NCBI RefSeq assembly: GCF_047795645.1
Contig: NZ_CP181045.1
Coordinates: 2,356,001-2,420,000, forward strand
Length of the DNA stretch: 64,000 nt
DNA from: Salipaludibacillus sp047795645
GTDB lineage: Bacteria; Bacillota; Bacilli; Bacillales; Salisediminibacteriaceae
Direction of reading: 5' to 3'
Shown: positions 44,555 to 54,500 of the stretch, piece by piece
How the letters are laid out: every line of letters starts with the position of its first letter
Position numbering within the stretch: the first letter of the stretch is position 1
Position numbers and translations under genes: made by a program
The notes under the pieces: model-generated
What the model was told of the DNA's origin: nothing
What the model saw: only the letters and a program-made list of their open reading frames with translations
Databases searched by the model: none

Positions 44555-45400
44555 TTATTTAATACCTGTAGTCGCAATCCCCTGTACTAGATACTTTTGA
44601 AAGAATGCAAACAGGACAAATTGCGGAAACAATGAAAGTGAAGACATTGCTAACAAAGGACCCCAGTTTGTTCCTCCATCTGCATCCATGAAATTACGCA
44701 ACCCTATCGTCACAGTGTGCAAACTTGCATTATTTAAATAGATCAACGGAGCTAGGAAATCATCCCACGTCCACATAAACGCAAATATGATAACTGTAAC
44801 TAATGCTGGCTTCAATAAAGGCAAAATAATGCGTAAAAAGATCCCAAATTTATTACAACCATCTATTGTTGCTGCCTCGTCTAATTCTCTTGGTATTCCC
44901 CTAATGAACTGGATAAGAAGGAAGATAAAAAATGGTTGCCCTCCTAAAAACGCCGGTGTAATTAGTGGGAAAAACGTGTTTACCCATCCTATATTATGGA
45001 ACAAGATATATTGTGGGATAAGTGTAATCTGAACAGGAAGCATAACCGTAGCCATTAAGCAGGCAAATAGAATCCCTTTAAATTTAAAGTTGATTCGTGC
45101 AAACCCATATGCCACAATACTCGCAGAGCAGACTGTTCCAATCACTACAAAACTAGTAACAATCATTGAATTTCGGAAGTAAACATCAAATCCTGTACCA
45201 CCGAAACCTTCCCAACCTCTAGCATAGTTTGACCACAACCATTCACCTGGGATTAGTGAAGCTGCATTGTTAAAAATCTCTGTCTCGGGCTTTAATGAAC
45301 TCATAACCATCCATAATATCGGATAAACCATAACGGCACCAAAAGCTATAACAAAAAAGTAGTAAATAATATTCGAGAGGGTCGAATTCTTCTTTTTCAT
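44555..45400 (-). CDS. yesQ: Carbohydrate ABC transporter permease (YesQ-like)
   Basis: A 281-residue MalG-type permease with six predicted transmembrane segments. The cytoplasmic EAA loop that contacts the ATPase is DEAATIDGCNKFGIFLRIIL near residue 186. It starts two bases after the YesP-like gene's stop codon. It is the third gene of the yesO-yesP-yesQ importer. As is usual in Bacillus, no ATPase gene is in the operon, so a shared ATPase such as MsmX probably energises it. The likely substrate is rhamnogalacturonan oligosaccharide, from context. Confidence 0.93.
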   Translation of the reverse strand: MKKKNSTLSNIIYYFFVIAFGAVMVYPILWMVMSSLKPETEIFNNAASLIPGEWLWSNYARGWEGFGGTGFDVYFRNSMIVTSFVVIGTVCSASIVAYGFARINFKFKGILFACLMATVMLPVQITLIPQYILFHNIGWVNTFFPLITPAFLGGQPFFIFLLIQFIRGIPRELDEAATIDGCNKFGIFLRIILPLLKPALVTVIIFAFMWTWDDFLAPLIYLNNASLHTVTIGLRNFMDADGGTNWGPLLAMSSLSLFPQFVLFAFFQKYLVQGIATTGIK

Positions 45401-45402
45401 TT

Positions 45403-46365
45403 TTAACGCCCCCCTTCTGATTCATAGAAGACCCATCGACTTGAAGTCATAAATATGATTAGCGTGATGAAAGCAATGATGATTAATAAAATCCACGCCA
45501 TTGCAGACGCATAACCCATTCGTAAATACTCAAAGGCCATTTCATATAAATATACTGCATAGAATAACGTTGAATCCATAGGGCCACCTTGCGTAATCAA
45601 ATACGCCTGAGTAAAGACCATGAATCCCCCGATTGTTTGCATAATCAAATTGAAAAATATAACAGGTGTTAACATTGGCATCGTAATGCTTTTAAACGTT
45701 TGGAAAGCATTAGCTCCATCTACACTTGCTGCCTCATACAATTCATTTGGAATTTGACGAAGTCCAGCAAGAAATATAATCATTGGAGAGCCGAATTGCC
45801 ATATGATTAATAAAATGAGTACCCAAATTGCTGTATCAGGATTTCCAATCCAGTTTAATCCTGAAAGCCCGATTGAATCTAAAATATCATTTATTGCACC
45901 ATTTCTTCCAAATAATTGTTTCCATACAACTGCTATCGCGACACTTCCACCAATAATAGAAGGAATGTAATATATTGTCGTGAAGAAACCAGTTCCTTTT
46001 CTACCTGTGTTAAATAGCATAGCTAACGCTAATGCGAATATTAATTTTAAAGGTGTTGAAACAAAAACAAAAATCAAAGTTACTGTAAGTGATTTAATGA
46101 ATCTCGGATCACTTGTGAAAATATTAACGTAGTTATCGAAACCAACCCAGTTAGGGCTTGAAAGAAGATCATAATCTGTAAACGAAAAATATAAAGAAGC
46201 AAGAATTGGTCCTAGCACTAGAAAGAAAAAACCTACAAGCCATGGTGAGATAATTGCATATCCTGTCAAACTTTCTTTAAGTACTTTTTTTCTTCTTGAT
46301 TTTTGTCTTTGCAAATCTTCTGGTGTAGGTACGGAATTGTTCACCTCAACCTCTGTTTTTGCCAT
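45403..46365 (-). CDS. yesP: Carbohydrate ABC transporter permease (YesP-like)
   Basis: A 320-residue MalF-type permease. After a charged cytoplasmic N-terminus of ~30 residues there are six transmembrane segments. The EAA loop is YEAASVDGANAFQTFKSITM near residue 215. It pairs with the YesQ-like permease downstream and follows the binding-protein gene after a 62-base gap that holds a perfect hairpin. AGGAGG precedes the ATG. Confidence 0.93.
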   Translation of the reverse strand: MAKTEVEVNNSVPTPEDLQRQKSRRKKVLKESLTGYAIISPWLVGFFFLVLGPILASLYFSFTDYDLLSSPNWVGFDNYVNIFTSDPRFIKSLTVTLIFVFVSTPLKLIFALALAMLFNTGRKGTGFFTTIYYIPSIIGGSVAIAVVWKQLFGRNGAINDILDSIGLSGLNWIGNPDTAIWVLILLIIWQFGSPMIIFLAGLRQIPNELYEAASVDGANAFQTFKSITMPMLTPVIFFNLIMQTIGGFMVFTQAYLITQGGPMDSTLFYAVYLYEMAFEYLRMGYASAMAWILLIIIAFITLIIFMTSSRWVFYESEGGR

Positions 46366-46385
46366 ACTAACCTTCCTCCTATTTA

Positions 46386-46416
46386 TTAGCAGGTCATTGC
46401 ATCAATGACCTGCTAA
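46386..46416 (-). promoter_or_regulatory. Perfect stem-loop between binding-protein and permease genes
   Basis: TTAGCAGGTCATTG (46386-46399) pairs with CAATGACCTGCTAA (46403-46416) around three bases. There is no T-run, so it is more likely an mRNA-stabilising or processing hairpin that keeps the binding protein more abundant than the permeases. Confidence 0.75.
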
Positions 46417-46427
46417 TTCATTTCAAT

Positions 46428-47825
46428 CTATTCTAAAACAGCTTGAGCTTCTTGAATAAATTGCTGGGTAGCTTCTTCTGGTGTTGCTTGGTCATATTTC
46501 AATGTTTCAATCATTCGTTGGAATGAACCACGTACTTCTGCTTCGCCTGGAGGTGAAAGCGGATCTGCTGGACTTGTGTAGTCTGATACTAACTCTAAGT
46601 AATCAAACGTCTCAGCTACAGCACCATCAACCATTCCTGATAAATGATTTCGGACTTCCGACGAAACTGGTACACCACGATCAGCTTGTAGAATTTCATT
46701 AGCTTCTAAACTGTTCGTGAAGAAATCAATAAATGTAGCTGCTGCTTCTTGTTGTTCTGAGTGAGACGAGATAGAGAAAGACATACTTGGACGAATCCAA
46801 TTTCCATCTATTCCACCCTCAAGAGCTGGCATTACAGTTAATCCTAATTGCATATCCGTAGATTGTTGAGCTCCAATGATTTGGTTACTTGCAGTCATTC
46901 CCATTGCTGCGCTTCCTTCACCAATCATGGAATTACCGCCATCAATATAATCCATCATAATATCATGCGTTGCTGCCGCATTGTCATTAACCATTGACTG
47001 TACCATTTCAAAGAAACTTACGAGTGTACCTTCTTCAAAACCTAAACCGTCACCTGCTTCATTAAACACAGCTTCTCCGTGCTGACGTGCATAAACAAAG
47101 AACATTTCAAACTCAGCATTTGCAAAGTCAAAACCAAAGAAATCTTCATCCGTATTATCTTGAATTTCTAGCATTGCATCAATCATTTCTTCATACGTAT
47201 ATCCAGGCTGTAAATCAATGCCGTGTTCTGCTAAAACATCATCATTTGTAATTATTCCAAGGGCATTTGCACCTAGAGAAATCGCTCTTACAAAACCGTC
47301 ATCGGCTACATTTAATTCTTGATAAACATCGTCAACATCGTCCATGTTAATAGCTCCACTATCAATAAGTGGCTGAAGATCTACAAGGAGATCTCGACTA
47401 CTATATTCCATTAATCTTGAGTTATCCATGTTGATGACATCAGGTAAGTTATTACCCGCTGCTTGTGTACTTAATCTTTCCCAATAACCGTCCCAACTCG
47501 TATATTCAGGTTCAACGGAAATATGCGGATATTCAGCTTCAAATAACTCAATCGCTTCAATTGTCATGTCGTGACGTTCTTGACCACCCCACCATGCAAC
47601 TCGAATCTCTACTTCTTCTCCGTCACTTGCTGCATTAGCATTATTTTCTGCATCGTCTTCGTTGTTGTTATCGTCGGTATTATTTACTTCCTCATTCTCG
47701 TTGTCTGCTGGATCGTTATTCGCTTCAGCATTTGTGTCATCATTTCCGCCACAAGCTGCCATGACAACAATCATTCCGATAAGTAAAAACATTAAAAACA
47801 AACTCTTTGTACTGGTAATCTTCAT
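46428..47825 (-). CDS. yesO: Sugar ABC transporter substrate-binding lipoprotein (YesO-like)
   Basis: A 465-residue lipoprotein. The signal peptide ends in the lipobox VMAAC (Cys near residue 25), followed by a long Asp/Asn/Glu linker to about residue 70. The binding domain then starts with VEIRVAWWGGQERHD and continues with YPHISVEPEYTSWDGYWERL, features of family 1 binding proteins for oligosaccharides. It delivers the substrate to the YesP/YesQ-like permeases. It is the first gene of the operon; GAAGGGGG precedes the ATG and a cre-type palindrome lies 26 bases upstream. Confidence 0.93.
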   Translation of the reverse strand: MKITSTKSLFLMFLLIGMIVVMAACGGNDDTNAEANNDPADNENEEVNNTDDNNNEDDAENNANAASDGEEVEIRVAWWGGQERHDMTIEAIELFEAEYPHISVEPEYTSWDGYWERLSTQAAGNNLPDVINMDNSRLMEYSSRDLLVDLQPLIDSGAINMDDVDDVYQELNVADDGFVRAISLGANALGIITNDDVLAEHGIDLQPGYTYEEMIDAMLEIQDNTDEDFFGFDFANAEFEMFFVYARQHGEAVFNEAGDGLGFEEGTLVSFFEMVQSMVNDNAAATHDIMMDYIDGGNSMIGEGSAAMGMTASNQIIGAQQSTDMQLGLTVMPALEGGIDGNWIRPSMSFSISSHSEQQEAAATFIDFFTNSLEANEILQADRGVPVSSEVRNHLSGMVDGAVAETFDYLELVSDYTSPADPLSPPGEAEVRGSFQRMIETLKYDQATPEEATQQFIQEAQAVLE

Positions 47826-47850
47826 AATAGTATTTCCCCCTTCAGATTTT

Positions 47851-47864
47851 TGTAAGTGCTTACA
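47851..47864. promoter_or_regulatory. cre-type palindrome upstream of yesO-like operon
   Basis: The same TGTAAGTGCTTACA 14-mer as before the yesL-like operon. A TATAAT lies just upstream in the leftward direction (near 47871), so CcpA bound here would sit at or just after the transcription start. Confidence 0.7.
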
Positions 47865-48200
47865 TACTTATTATAGTTTGGATTTGTTCTTATTTATAGA
47901 TAATAAAAGTTAAATATATATAAAAAAACAACAAATTTTCTGTTAAATAATGATGTTGTTTTTTGAAAACCACATTTTTATTGATATTTTTATTTGATTA
48001 TTGGTTAATTCTTCGACCGACAATCGCATCACCCTTTGCAAATTTACGTGACTTGGATACTTATAACTTCATTATATTTACTTAATGAAAATTTTCATCA
48101 ACGATGCTTTCTGCTTATAGTCTAGCAATTTTGTTATTTCAGTTTCGTCAAACAGAATTTTGTCTTGTCCACATTTAGGAAAAACTAATCTATATTATTG
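47865..48200. other. Intergenic region between yesO-like and Gfo/Idh/MocA genes
   Basis: Strongly AT-rich, holding the yesO-like promoter (TATAAT near 47871). I see no gene, hairpin terminator or repeat in the remainder. Confidence 0.35.
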
Positions 48201-49493
48201 TTAATACATTTGTGGAACGAGCTCTTTGATCGTGTATGGTCTATTATCTTTCACAGATCTCCACACCGCTTCTCCCATCGCAATCGACCATGCACCAGCT
48301 TCTGCACCTGCCATGATGTCAAAACCTCTGTTTGGATTTTCTCCAAGGAATAAATCTTCTTGTATTAATGGATCGCCTCCCCCATGAGTTCCTTCTGATT
48401 GGACAACATGAATAGATTCTTTGCCCCCGAATATTGGAAAGAAATCGACAGTTTGCTCAGGTATAGGGAATGAGATTCTACTAGGCTCATGAAATTCTGT
48501 TGTTTCAATTCTTCCCTTCGTTCCATTAATCGCTAACCGATAACCTTCATAAGGCAAGGAGAAATTGACTGAGTAACTCAATAAGGCCCCCTCATCATAT
48601 TTCACAGTAACTGTGTACGTATCTTCAATTGTAATATCCTCGTCAAAAATGCATTGATCTGGCCGATAATCAGTATAGTCCGCATATGCACCTTCAAAAC
48701 TATTCCCTTTTAGATGATCATCTTTCGCAACAGCCGTCCCATTTGTTCGACTAAACCATCTTGAATAATAGTCACAATCTAACTGCTCGTCACAGGTAAC
48801 ACAATGTCTACCATTTTTTTTACTCGGATTGCGTTCACCATTGGGGCCAAAATAATTCAAATCACCGAACGCAAAAACTTGCGCAGGGTTTTGATTAATC
48901 CACCAGTTCACTAAATCAAAGTGGTGCGTTGATTTATGAATAGAAAGTCCGCCTGAAAGCTCTCTCAAACGATTCCACCTTTTAAAATAACTTGCACCAT
49001 GGTATGTATCAATGTACCAATTCAAATCTACTGACGTTACTCTACCAATCTTGCCTTCTAAAATCATCTCTTTAATTTTACGATGGACTGCGTTATAGCG
49101 ATAATTAAATGCTACAATTACTTTGCCCTTACTATTTTTTTCTGCTTCAACTACTTCAGCAGCATCCGCGGCAGTCGTTACCATCGGTTTTTCTGTAATC
49201 ACCGTTAAATTTCGCTTCAATCCTTTTAATATATAGAATAAATGCGTATCATCACGTCCTGTAACAATAATCGTATTCGCTTCCGTTTCATCAATCATCT
49301 GGTCAAATTGATCAGGTGTATAAGAAGCTACATCTTCCAATTGAGGAATTCTTTCTTTGCATATAGCCACTCTTTTATCGTCAATATCTAATAGTCCGAC
49401 AATCTTGTTTTCACGGTTATATTTTTTTACACAGGGCTCGACAAACATACCCATTCCTCGATTGCTTATTCCACAAACTGCGATTCTATTCAT
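48201..49493 (-). CDS. Gfo/Idh/MocA-family oxidoreductase
   Basis: A 430-residue NAD(P)-dependent oxidoreductase. The Rossmann loop is VCGISNRGMG, the conserved EKP is in VITEKPMVTT and the catalytic region has GGLSIHKSTHHFDLVNWW. An insert around residue 225 has four cysteines (HCVTCDEQLDCDYYSRWF and others), seen in a sub-branch of the family, possibly binding zinc. Such enzymes oxidise or epimerise sugars and sugar acids. The position behind the importer suggests a role on rhamnogalacturonan-derived sugars. A perfect 14-bp palindrome is 22 bases upstream; GGGAGG precedes the ATG. Confidence 0.88.
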   Translation of the reverse strand: MNRIAVCGISNRGMGMFVEPCVKKYNRENKIVGLLDIDDKRVAICKERIPQLEDVASYTPDQFDQMIDETEANTIIVTGRDDTHLFYILKGLKRNLTVITEKPMVTTAADAAEVVEAEKNSKGKVIVAFNYRYNAVHRKIKEMILEGKIGRVTSVDLNWYIDTYHGASYFKRWNRLRELSGGLSIHKSTHHFDLVNWWINQNPAQVFAFGDLNYFGPNGERNPSKKNGRHCVTCDEQLDCDYYSRWFSRTNGTAVAKDDHLKGNSFEGAYADYTDYRPDQCIFDEDITIEDTYTVTVKYDEGALLSYSVNFSLPYEGYRLAINGTKGRIETTEFHEPSRISFPIPEQTVDFFPIFGGKESIHVVQSEGTHGGGDPLIQEDLFLGENPNRGFDIMAGAEAGAWSIAMGEAVWRSVKDNRPYTIKELVPQMY

Positions 49494-49514
49494 TTTACAT
49501 CCTCCCTAGTATAG

Positions 49515-49528
49515 TAACAACGTTGTTA
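49515..49528. promoter_or_regulatory. LacI-type operator-like palindrome
   Basis: TAACAACGTTGTTA is a perfect 14-bp palindrome with a central CG, the form bound by LacI/GalR-family repressors. It stands 22 bases before the Gfo/Idh/MocA start. No LacI-family gene is in the window. Confidence 0.55.
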
Positions 49529-49942
49529 AATGACTATCTAAACTCGAAAAGTAAGCGATCTCATTTTCATTGACACTTTTTTTAAAAGCTTTAAACTATT
49601 TCTAATGTATTTATTATAATTTAACAGAGTAATTAATTGAAGCCAATACTTTTTCTAATATCTATTATAAATCAAACCATTTCATTGATTATAATAATAG
49701 ACAAAATTAAAAACAAACTCTAAAATTACATATTATACTTTAGATTTAACCTATAATTTTTGTATCAATTTCTTGTAACGAAAAAAAGGCCTGTCCCGTG
49801 CTTTAAGGGATCAGGCATCTTCATAAAATGTTATGCACAGCTAAAAGAAATGATCACTATGCAGAACCTACCGAAACTTGGGGTATTAAACAATATTCAT
49901 ATGCTTCATTCTTACCTAAGAAATAAGATTCATTTTAGTTTT
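49529..49942. other. Intergenic region between Gfo/Idh/MocA gene and the giant GH43 gene
   Basis: AT-rich promoter sequence up to about 49780. An imperfect GGCCTGTCCC/GGGATCAGGC hairpin follows at 49788-49817. A 66-codon rightward frame (49760-49960) lacks a ribosome site and is not called. Confidence 0.35.
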
Positions 49943-49976
49943 ACTAGCTTTCAAGCTTAGACGCTTGAAAGCTAGT
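49943..49976 (-). terminator. Terminator-like hairpin after giant gene 1
   Basis: ACTAGCTTTCAAGC (49943-49956) pairs with GCTTGAAAGCTAGT (49963-49976), 30 bases past the stop at 50006. A near copy follows giant gene 2. Confidence 0.8.
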
Positions 49977-50005
49977 CCACATTTCGTCTACCTTTTCTTA
50001 CTCAT

Positions 50006-51515
50006 TCATTCAGACAATGAATCAAGTTTCTCTAATGTCACGGGATCTGCAATCCCACTCACCATTAAGTCATTTGCTTGTTGGAAATCTCTGACGACCC
50101 CCATCGTCACCGGTCCATAGTTTTCAGACGGATTCGTAGGGAAGTTGCCATAGCCCAAAGAAGTCAATTTTAGCTTCATATCTTTCACTTCTGGTGCAGA
50201 ATTTCCGTCTGTGTAGACGGAGTTTAAGATCTCATCCATCAGGTCTAGTGTTTCCTGATTCGCTTCTCCCGTCACGTGGAGGTCGAAGTAAACTTGGAAT
50301 GAAGTGACGACCGCTTCTGTCACTGGACCATACACGTCAGAAGGGGATGCTGGGAAATTCCCAAATCCTAATTCTGTTAATTTTAATTTAAGAAGGAAAA
50401 TCTCATATCCGATATCTCCGTCTTTATATGGAACGTCAAGCTTGACTTCGTCTACTTGTTCCGCGAGCAGCGCTAAGGTCACTGGATCTGCGATGCCGCT
50501 AACGACAAGATCATTCGCTTCTTGATACGCTCTCACAACGCCCATCGTTACCGGTCCATAGTTTTCCGATGGATCCGTCGGGAAATTACCGTATCCAAGA
50601 AGCGTCAAATCTAGCTTCAAGTCTCTGATTTCAGCTGCTGATTTGCCATCTGTATAGATGCCGTTCAAAATCTCGTCTATCAAATCGAGTGTCGTTTGAT
50701 CGGCTTCACCAGATGCATCTAATCCAAAATAACTTTGGAACGCTATGACGACAGATTCCGTCACAGGACCAAATCGTTCCGATGGTGACGTAGGGAAATT
50801 CCCAAATCCTAATTGTGTTAAGTTCTCTTTCAGTGTGACGATCTCTTGGCCAGTGTCCCCGTCTTTATATGGAACATCAAGCGTCAAGGCATCCACTTGT
50901 TCCGCTAGTAACGCAAGCGTCACAGGATCGGCAATGCCGCTGACAACTAGTTGATTAGCTGCTTGGAAGTCACTCACAACCCCCATCGTTACCGGTCCAT
51001 AGTTTTCCGATGGATCCATCGGGAAATTTCCAAATCCAAGAAGCGTCAAATCTAGCTTCAAGTCTCTGATTTCAGGTGCTGTATTTCCATCGGTATAAAT
51101 CGAATTTAAAATCTCATCGATAAGCGATAATGTTTCTTCCCCAGCCATACCGGTCATTTCTAACCCAAAATAATGTTGGAAGGAAAGGACTACCGATGCT
51201 GTCACAGGACCAAATCGCTCCGATGGAGAAGTTGGGAAATTTCCAAATCCTAATTTCGATAAGTTTTGTTTCAACGTCACAACTTCTTCGCCTGAATATC
51301 CATCTTTCAAGATTGGATCTGGGTCTGTTGCTGCTTCTAACTGATCGATCGCTGCTTGCAAGGCTGTCACAGCTGCATCAATGTCCTCTTGCGTTGCTTC
51401 TTCATTTGCAAGTGTTTCTTCTGCTGCTGTAATTCCTGACTCTAATGTGGCAAACGATTCTTCTGTATAATCTCCTTCATTTGTGTAAGCTTTCGCTGTG
51501 TCTAGTAAGCTCTCA
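50006..51515 (-). repeat. Duplicated 3' block of giant gene 1 (colinear with 56946-58455)
   Basis: The last ~1.5 kb matches the 3' end of giant gene 2 at a constant offset of 6940 bases with no net indel. It has long identical stretches, for example around 50461-50610 and 50881-51115. Within it, a 441-bp unit (147 codons) occurs three times. Confidence 0.9.
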
Positions 51516-54500
51516 AGTTCTTCAGTTGAGGTTTCACTAGAATCATCTGGAATTATATATACCGGTTCAGTAATGCCCTCTAAAGTTGGCACTACAGTTT
51601 TAATTGTTCCGTCTTCATTAAATTCCATCTTATCAATCATTGTTTCACGGTTAGTTCCATTTCCGTCTGGAATAGCAAAACGGTGATAAACAATGTAAAA
51701 ATCGTCTGAATTTGGCATCTGTAAAATGGAATGATGCCCAGTTCCCAAAATTCCCTTGTCTGTATCTTTACTTAAAATTACTTCTTTTTTCGTCCATGGT
51801 CCCATTGGAGATGGACCAGTTGCATATGCAACTTGATAATCCTCATCTCTCGTATCATTTTCTGACCACATGAGATAATAGGTTCCTTCTCGCTTGAAAA
51901 CAACAACCCCTTCTCTGAAGTTTGCCGGAGTCATGTTTACAGGTTCTTCCGCAAGTGAAATCATATCTTCATTTAATTTAGCTCCCCAAAGAGCACCATT
52001 TCCCCAGTAAAAATATGACTCCCCATCTTCATCAGTAAAAACATAAGGATCAATCGCCTGTCCGGCATATTCTCCCCTTGGAATTAGAGGCTCGTTCAGC
52101 GCATCTTCAAATCCACCCGTAGGTGATGAAGATTTTGATACTCCTATTTGTTGGTTTGCAGAGAAATAGTGATAATAAAATCCATCACGTTCTGCAAATC
52201 CTGGAGCCCATGCGTTACCTGTTGCCCACTCTACATCATCAGTAGCAAGATCAATAATTACACCATGATCTTCCCAATTTAATAAATCCTTAGATGAAAA
52301 TGCTTTGAATTGTGTTCCAGACCAACCTTCGAAACCGTCTGTTGTTGGATACATATAAAAAGTATCGCCAGAAATATGGACCTGTGGGTCTGCATAGAGA
52401 CCTGGTAATGTAGCGGATGGATAGACCTCTACACTTACAGTCCATTCCTGGGTATTACCATCCTCATCAGTAACCGTATAGATAACTGGATTGGTGAAAT
52501 CTTGAGCTTCTCCTGAAGTTGGAGTTACTGTTGAATTAGATAAAACAGAGATTGATGGTTTTAAATTTGTAACATCAACATCTTTTCCTTTAAAAGCAAC
52601 CTTAATTGTACTTGCATTGCTGTCTATTTCAGTTTGACCTCTTTGATCAGCAATTTCAAAATTAGCAATTCCAGTTGATGAAAGTTGCTTTTCTTGAATT
52701 TCTTCCTTCGAAAGTGCACGATTAAATACTTCTACGTTATCGAAAGAACCTCTAAAGAATGGGTCTTCAGTGTAAAAAGATCGTCCTAAGTACGCTAATA
52801 AATCTGTACCAAGGTCAGATATAGACGTTGTAACATTGTTATTTTCATCAACAAGTAAGCCGTCCTTGTACATCGCCATACTAGTTGGTGTGATAACAAG
52901 ATTGACATTTATCCAATCGTTCTGAATAGAAACAGTATTAGCACTAACATCCTCTTCATTTTGCCATCCATTAACCGTAATGGCATTTCGAATTGCAGTA
53001 TCTCGTGTTCTTAAGAACATGTACTTTTGATTATTGCTTCCTACAGCAAAGGTAAAGAAGTTTCCTGATACTGTTTCTGCCTTAATATCCATGGAAATAG
53101 TTACATTATCTTTCCCATCAAAGAAACCTGTTGGAAAGGCTGCAAATGTATTATTTGTTCCATCTAAATATAACACTTGTGAATCTTTTTCTTCATTTGT
53201 CACGTAAGTAGCATTACCGTGTAATGTACCTGTGTAATTATTTCCTGAGCCATCTTGAATCGAACCATCTGTACTTGATTCTTCAAAGTTGTATTTAAGA
53301 ATTGGCTCTTCACTTGGCTCTACTGGATCTGTTGGTTCTGTTGGTTCTTTTACTCCAGGAGTATTCTTCTGTAACCTTTGGTGCTCTTCTTGAGTAATTG
53401 GTAAAACTGTACCATGTCTAGCACGATTTGGTAAATGAACATCTTCAGATAATTTCCAATTACCAGAAATTAAGTCTGTAGTTTCAAATAGAATATATCC
53501 TCTGCCACCATACTCATCAATTAATAAATACCATTTCTCTTCTGTATTCGATTTAAATATTGCTGGACCTTCTCCGCGGTCTATGTCTCCTATTCCGATT
53601 CCTTCCTTAATGAATTCGAAATCAGGATCTAGAACAGAATCACCAACCTCTTGGAAAACAAAGTCATTAACAGGTCTTGTGTCTGTTGAATAACCACCTT
53701 TCGTAATTCTGTGGATACGTCCATCATGTTCAATCATAGTTGTATCAATAATAGAATAACCAAAGTCCATATATACTTCTGGATCTGTAAATGTATGGAA
53801 ATCTCTTGTTTTTGCATACATCATTCTGTGATAACTATTTCCATTGGCTCTTTGTTCTTCGTTCTCATATAAACTTGAAGCCCAAAACACAATATATTCG
53901 CCTGTTGTTTCATCATAAAAACTTTCTGGAGCCCATGTATTCCCAGCTTCAGGAGGTGCTACTTCGACCATTCTTTGTTCAGACCAATCTATTAAGTCAG
54001 TAGATTCCCAAACCATAATAGATCTGCTGCCATTACGTACAGATTGACCCCAACTTGTGTTATTGCGAATACGTAAATCTGTAGCGATCATATAAAATTT
54101 ATCACCTTCAGGGGAACGAATAATATGTGCATCCCTCACACCTTCTTCACCTAATACTGATGATATAACTGCTTCCCCATTGTTTAATGCATTCCAATTT
54201 AAAGGATTATTCCCTTCACTTAAGCCAAAATAAATCTGCTCCCCGTTCGGAAATCCTTCACCTGGCATATACGTGAACAAATACCCTTCAAAATCTTCTT
54301 CTAAAGGTAATTCTTTTACTTCAGCCGTGAATTCTTTTATTATAGTTTCATCATTCTTGCTAAGCGTTGCTGTCAGTTTTACAGATGTATTACCATCACC
54401 ATACGAAGGTCGAATTACTTCCCCCGTCGATGTAATAATAGAAGAATTCTCAGATTCCCATGAGATTGTTGATCCATACTTTCCTGTTGTTGGTAAAGTT

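Noticed and set aside
49760..49960. 66-codon rightward frame before the giant gene
   Set aside because: No ribosome site; it runs across a hairpin and into the terminator of the leftward gene. A transposase remnant was considered but nothing matched.
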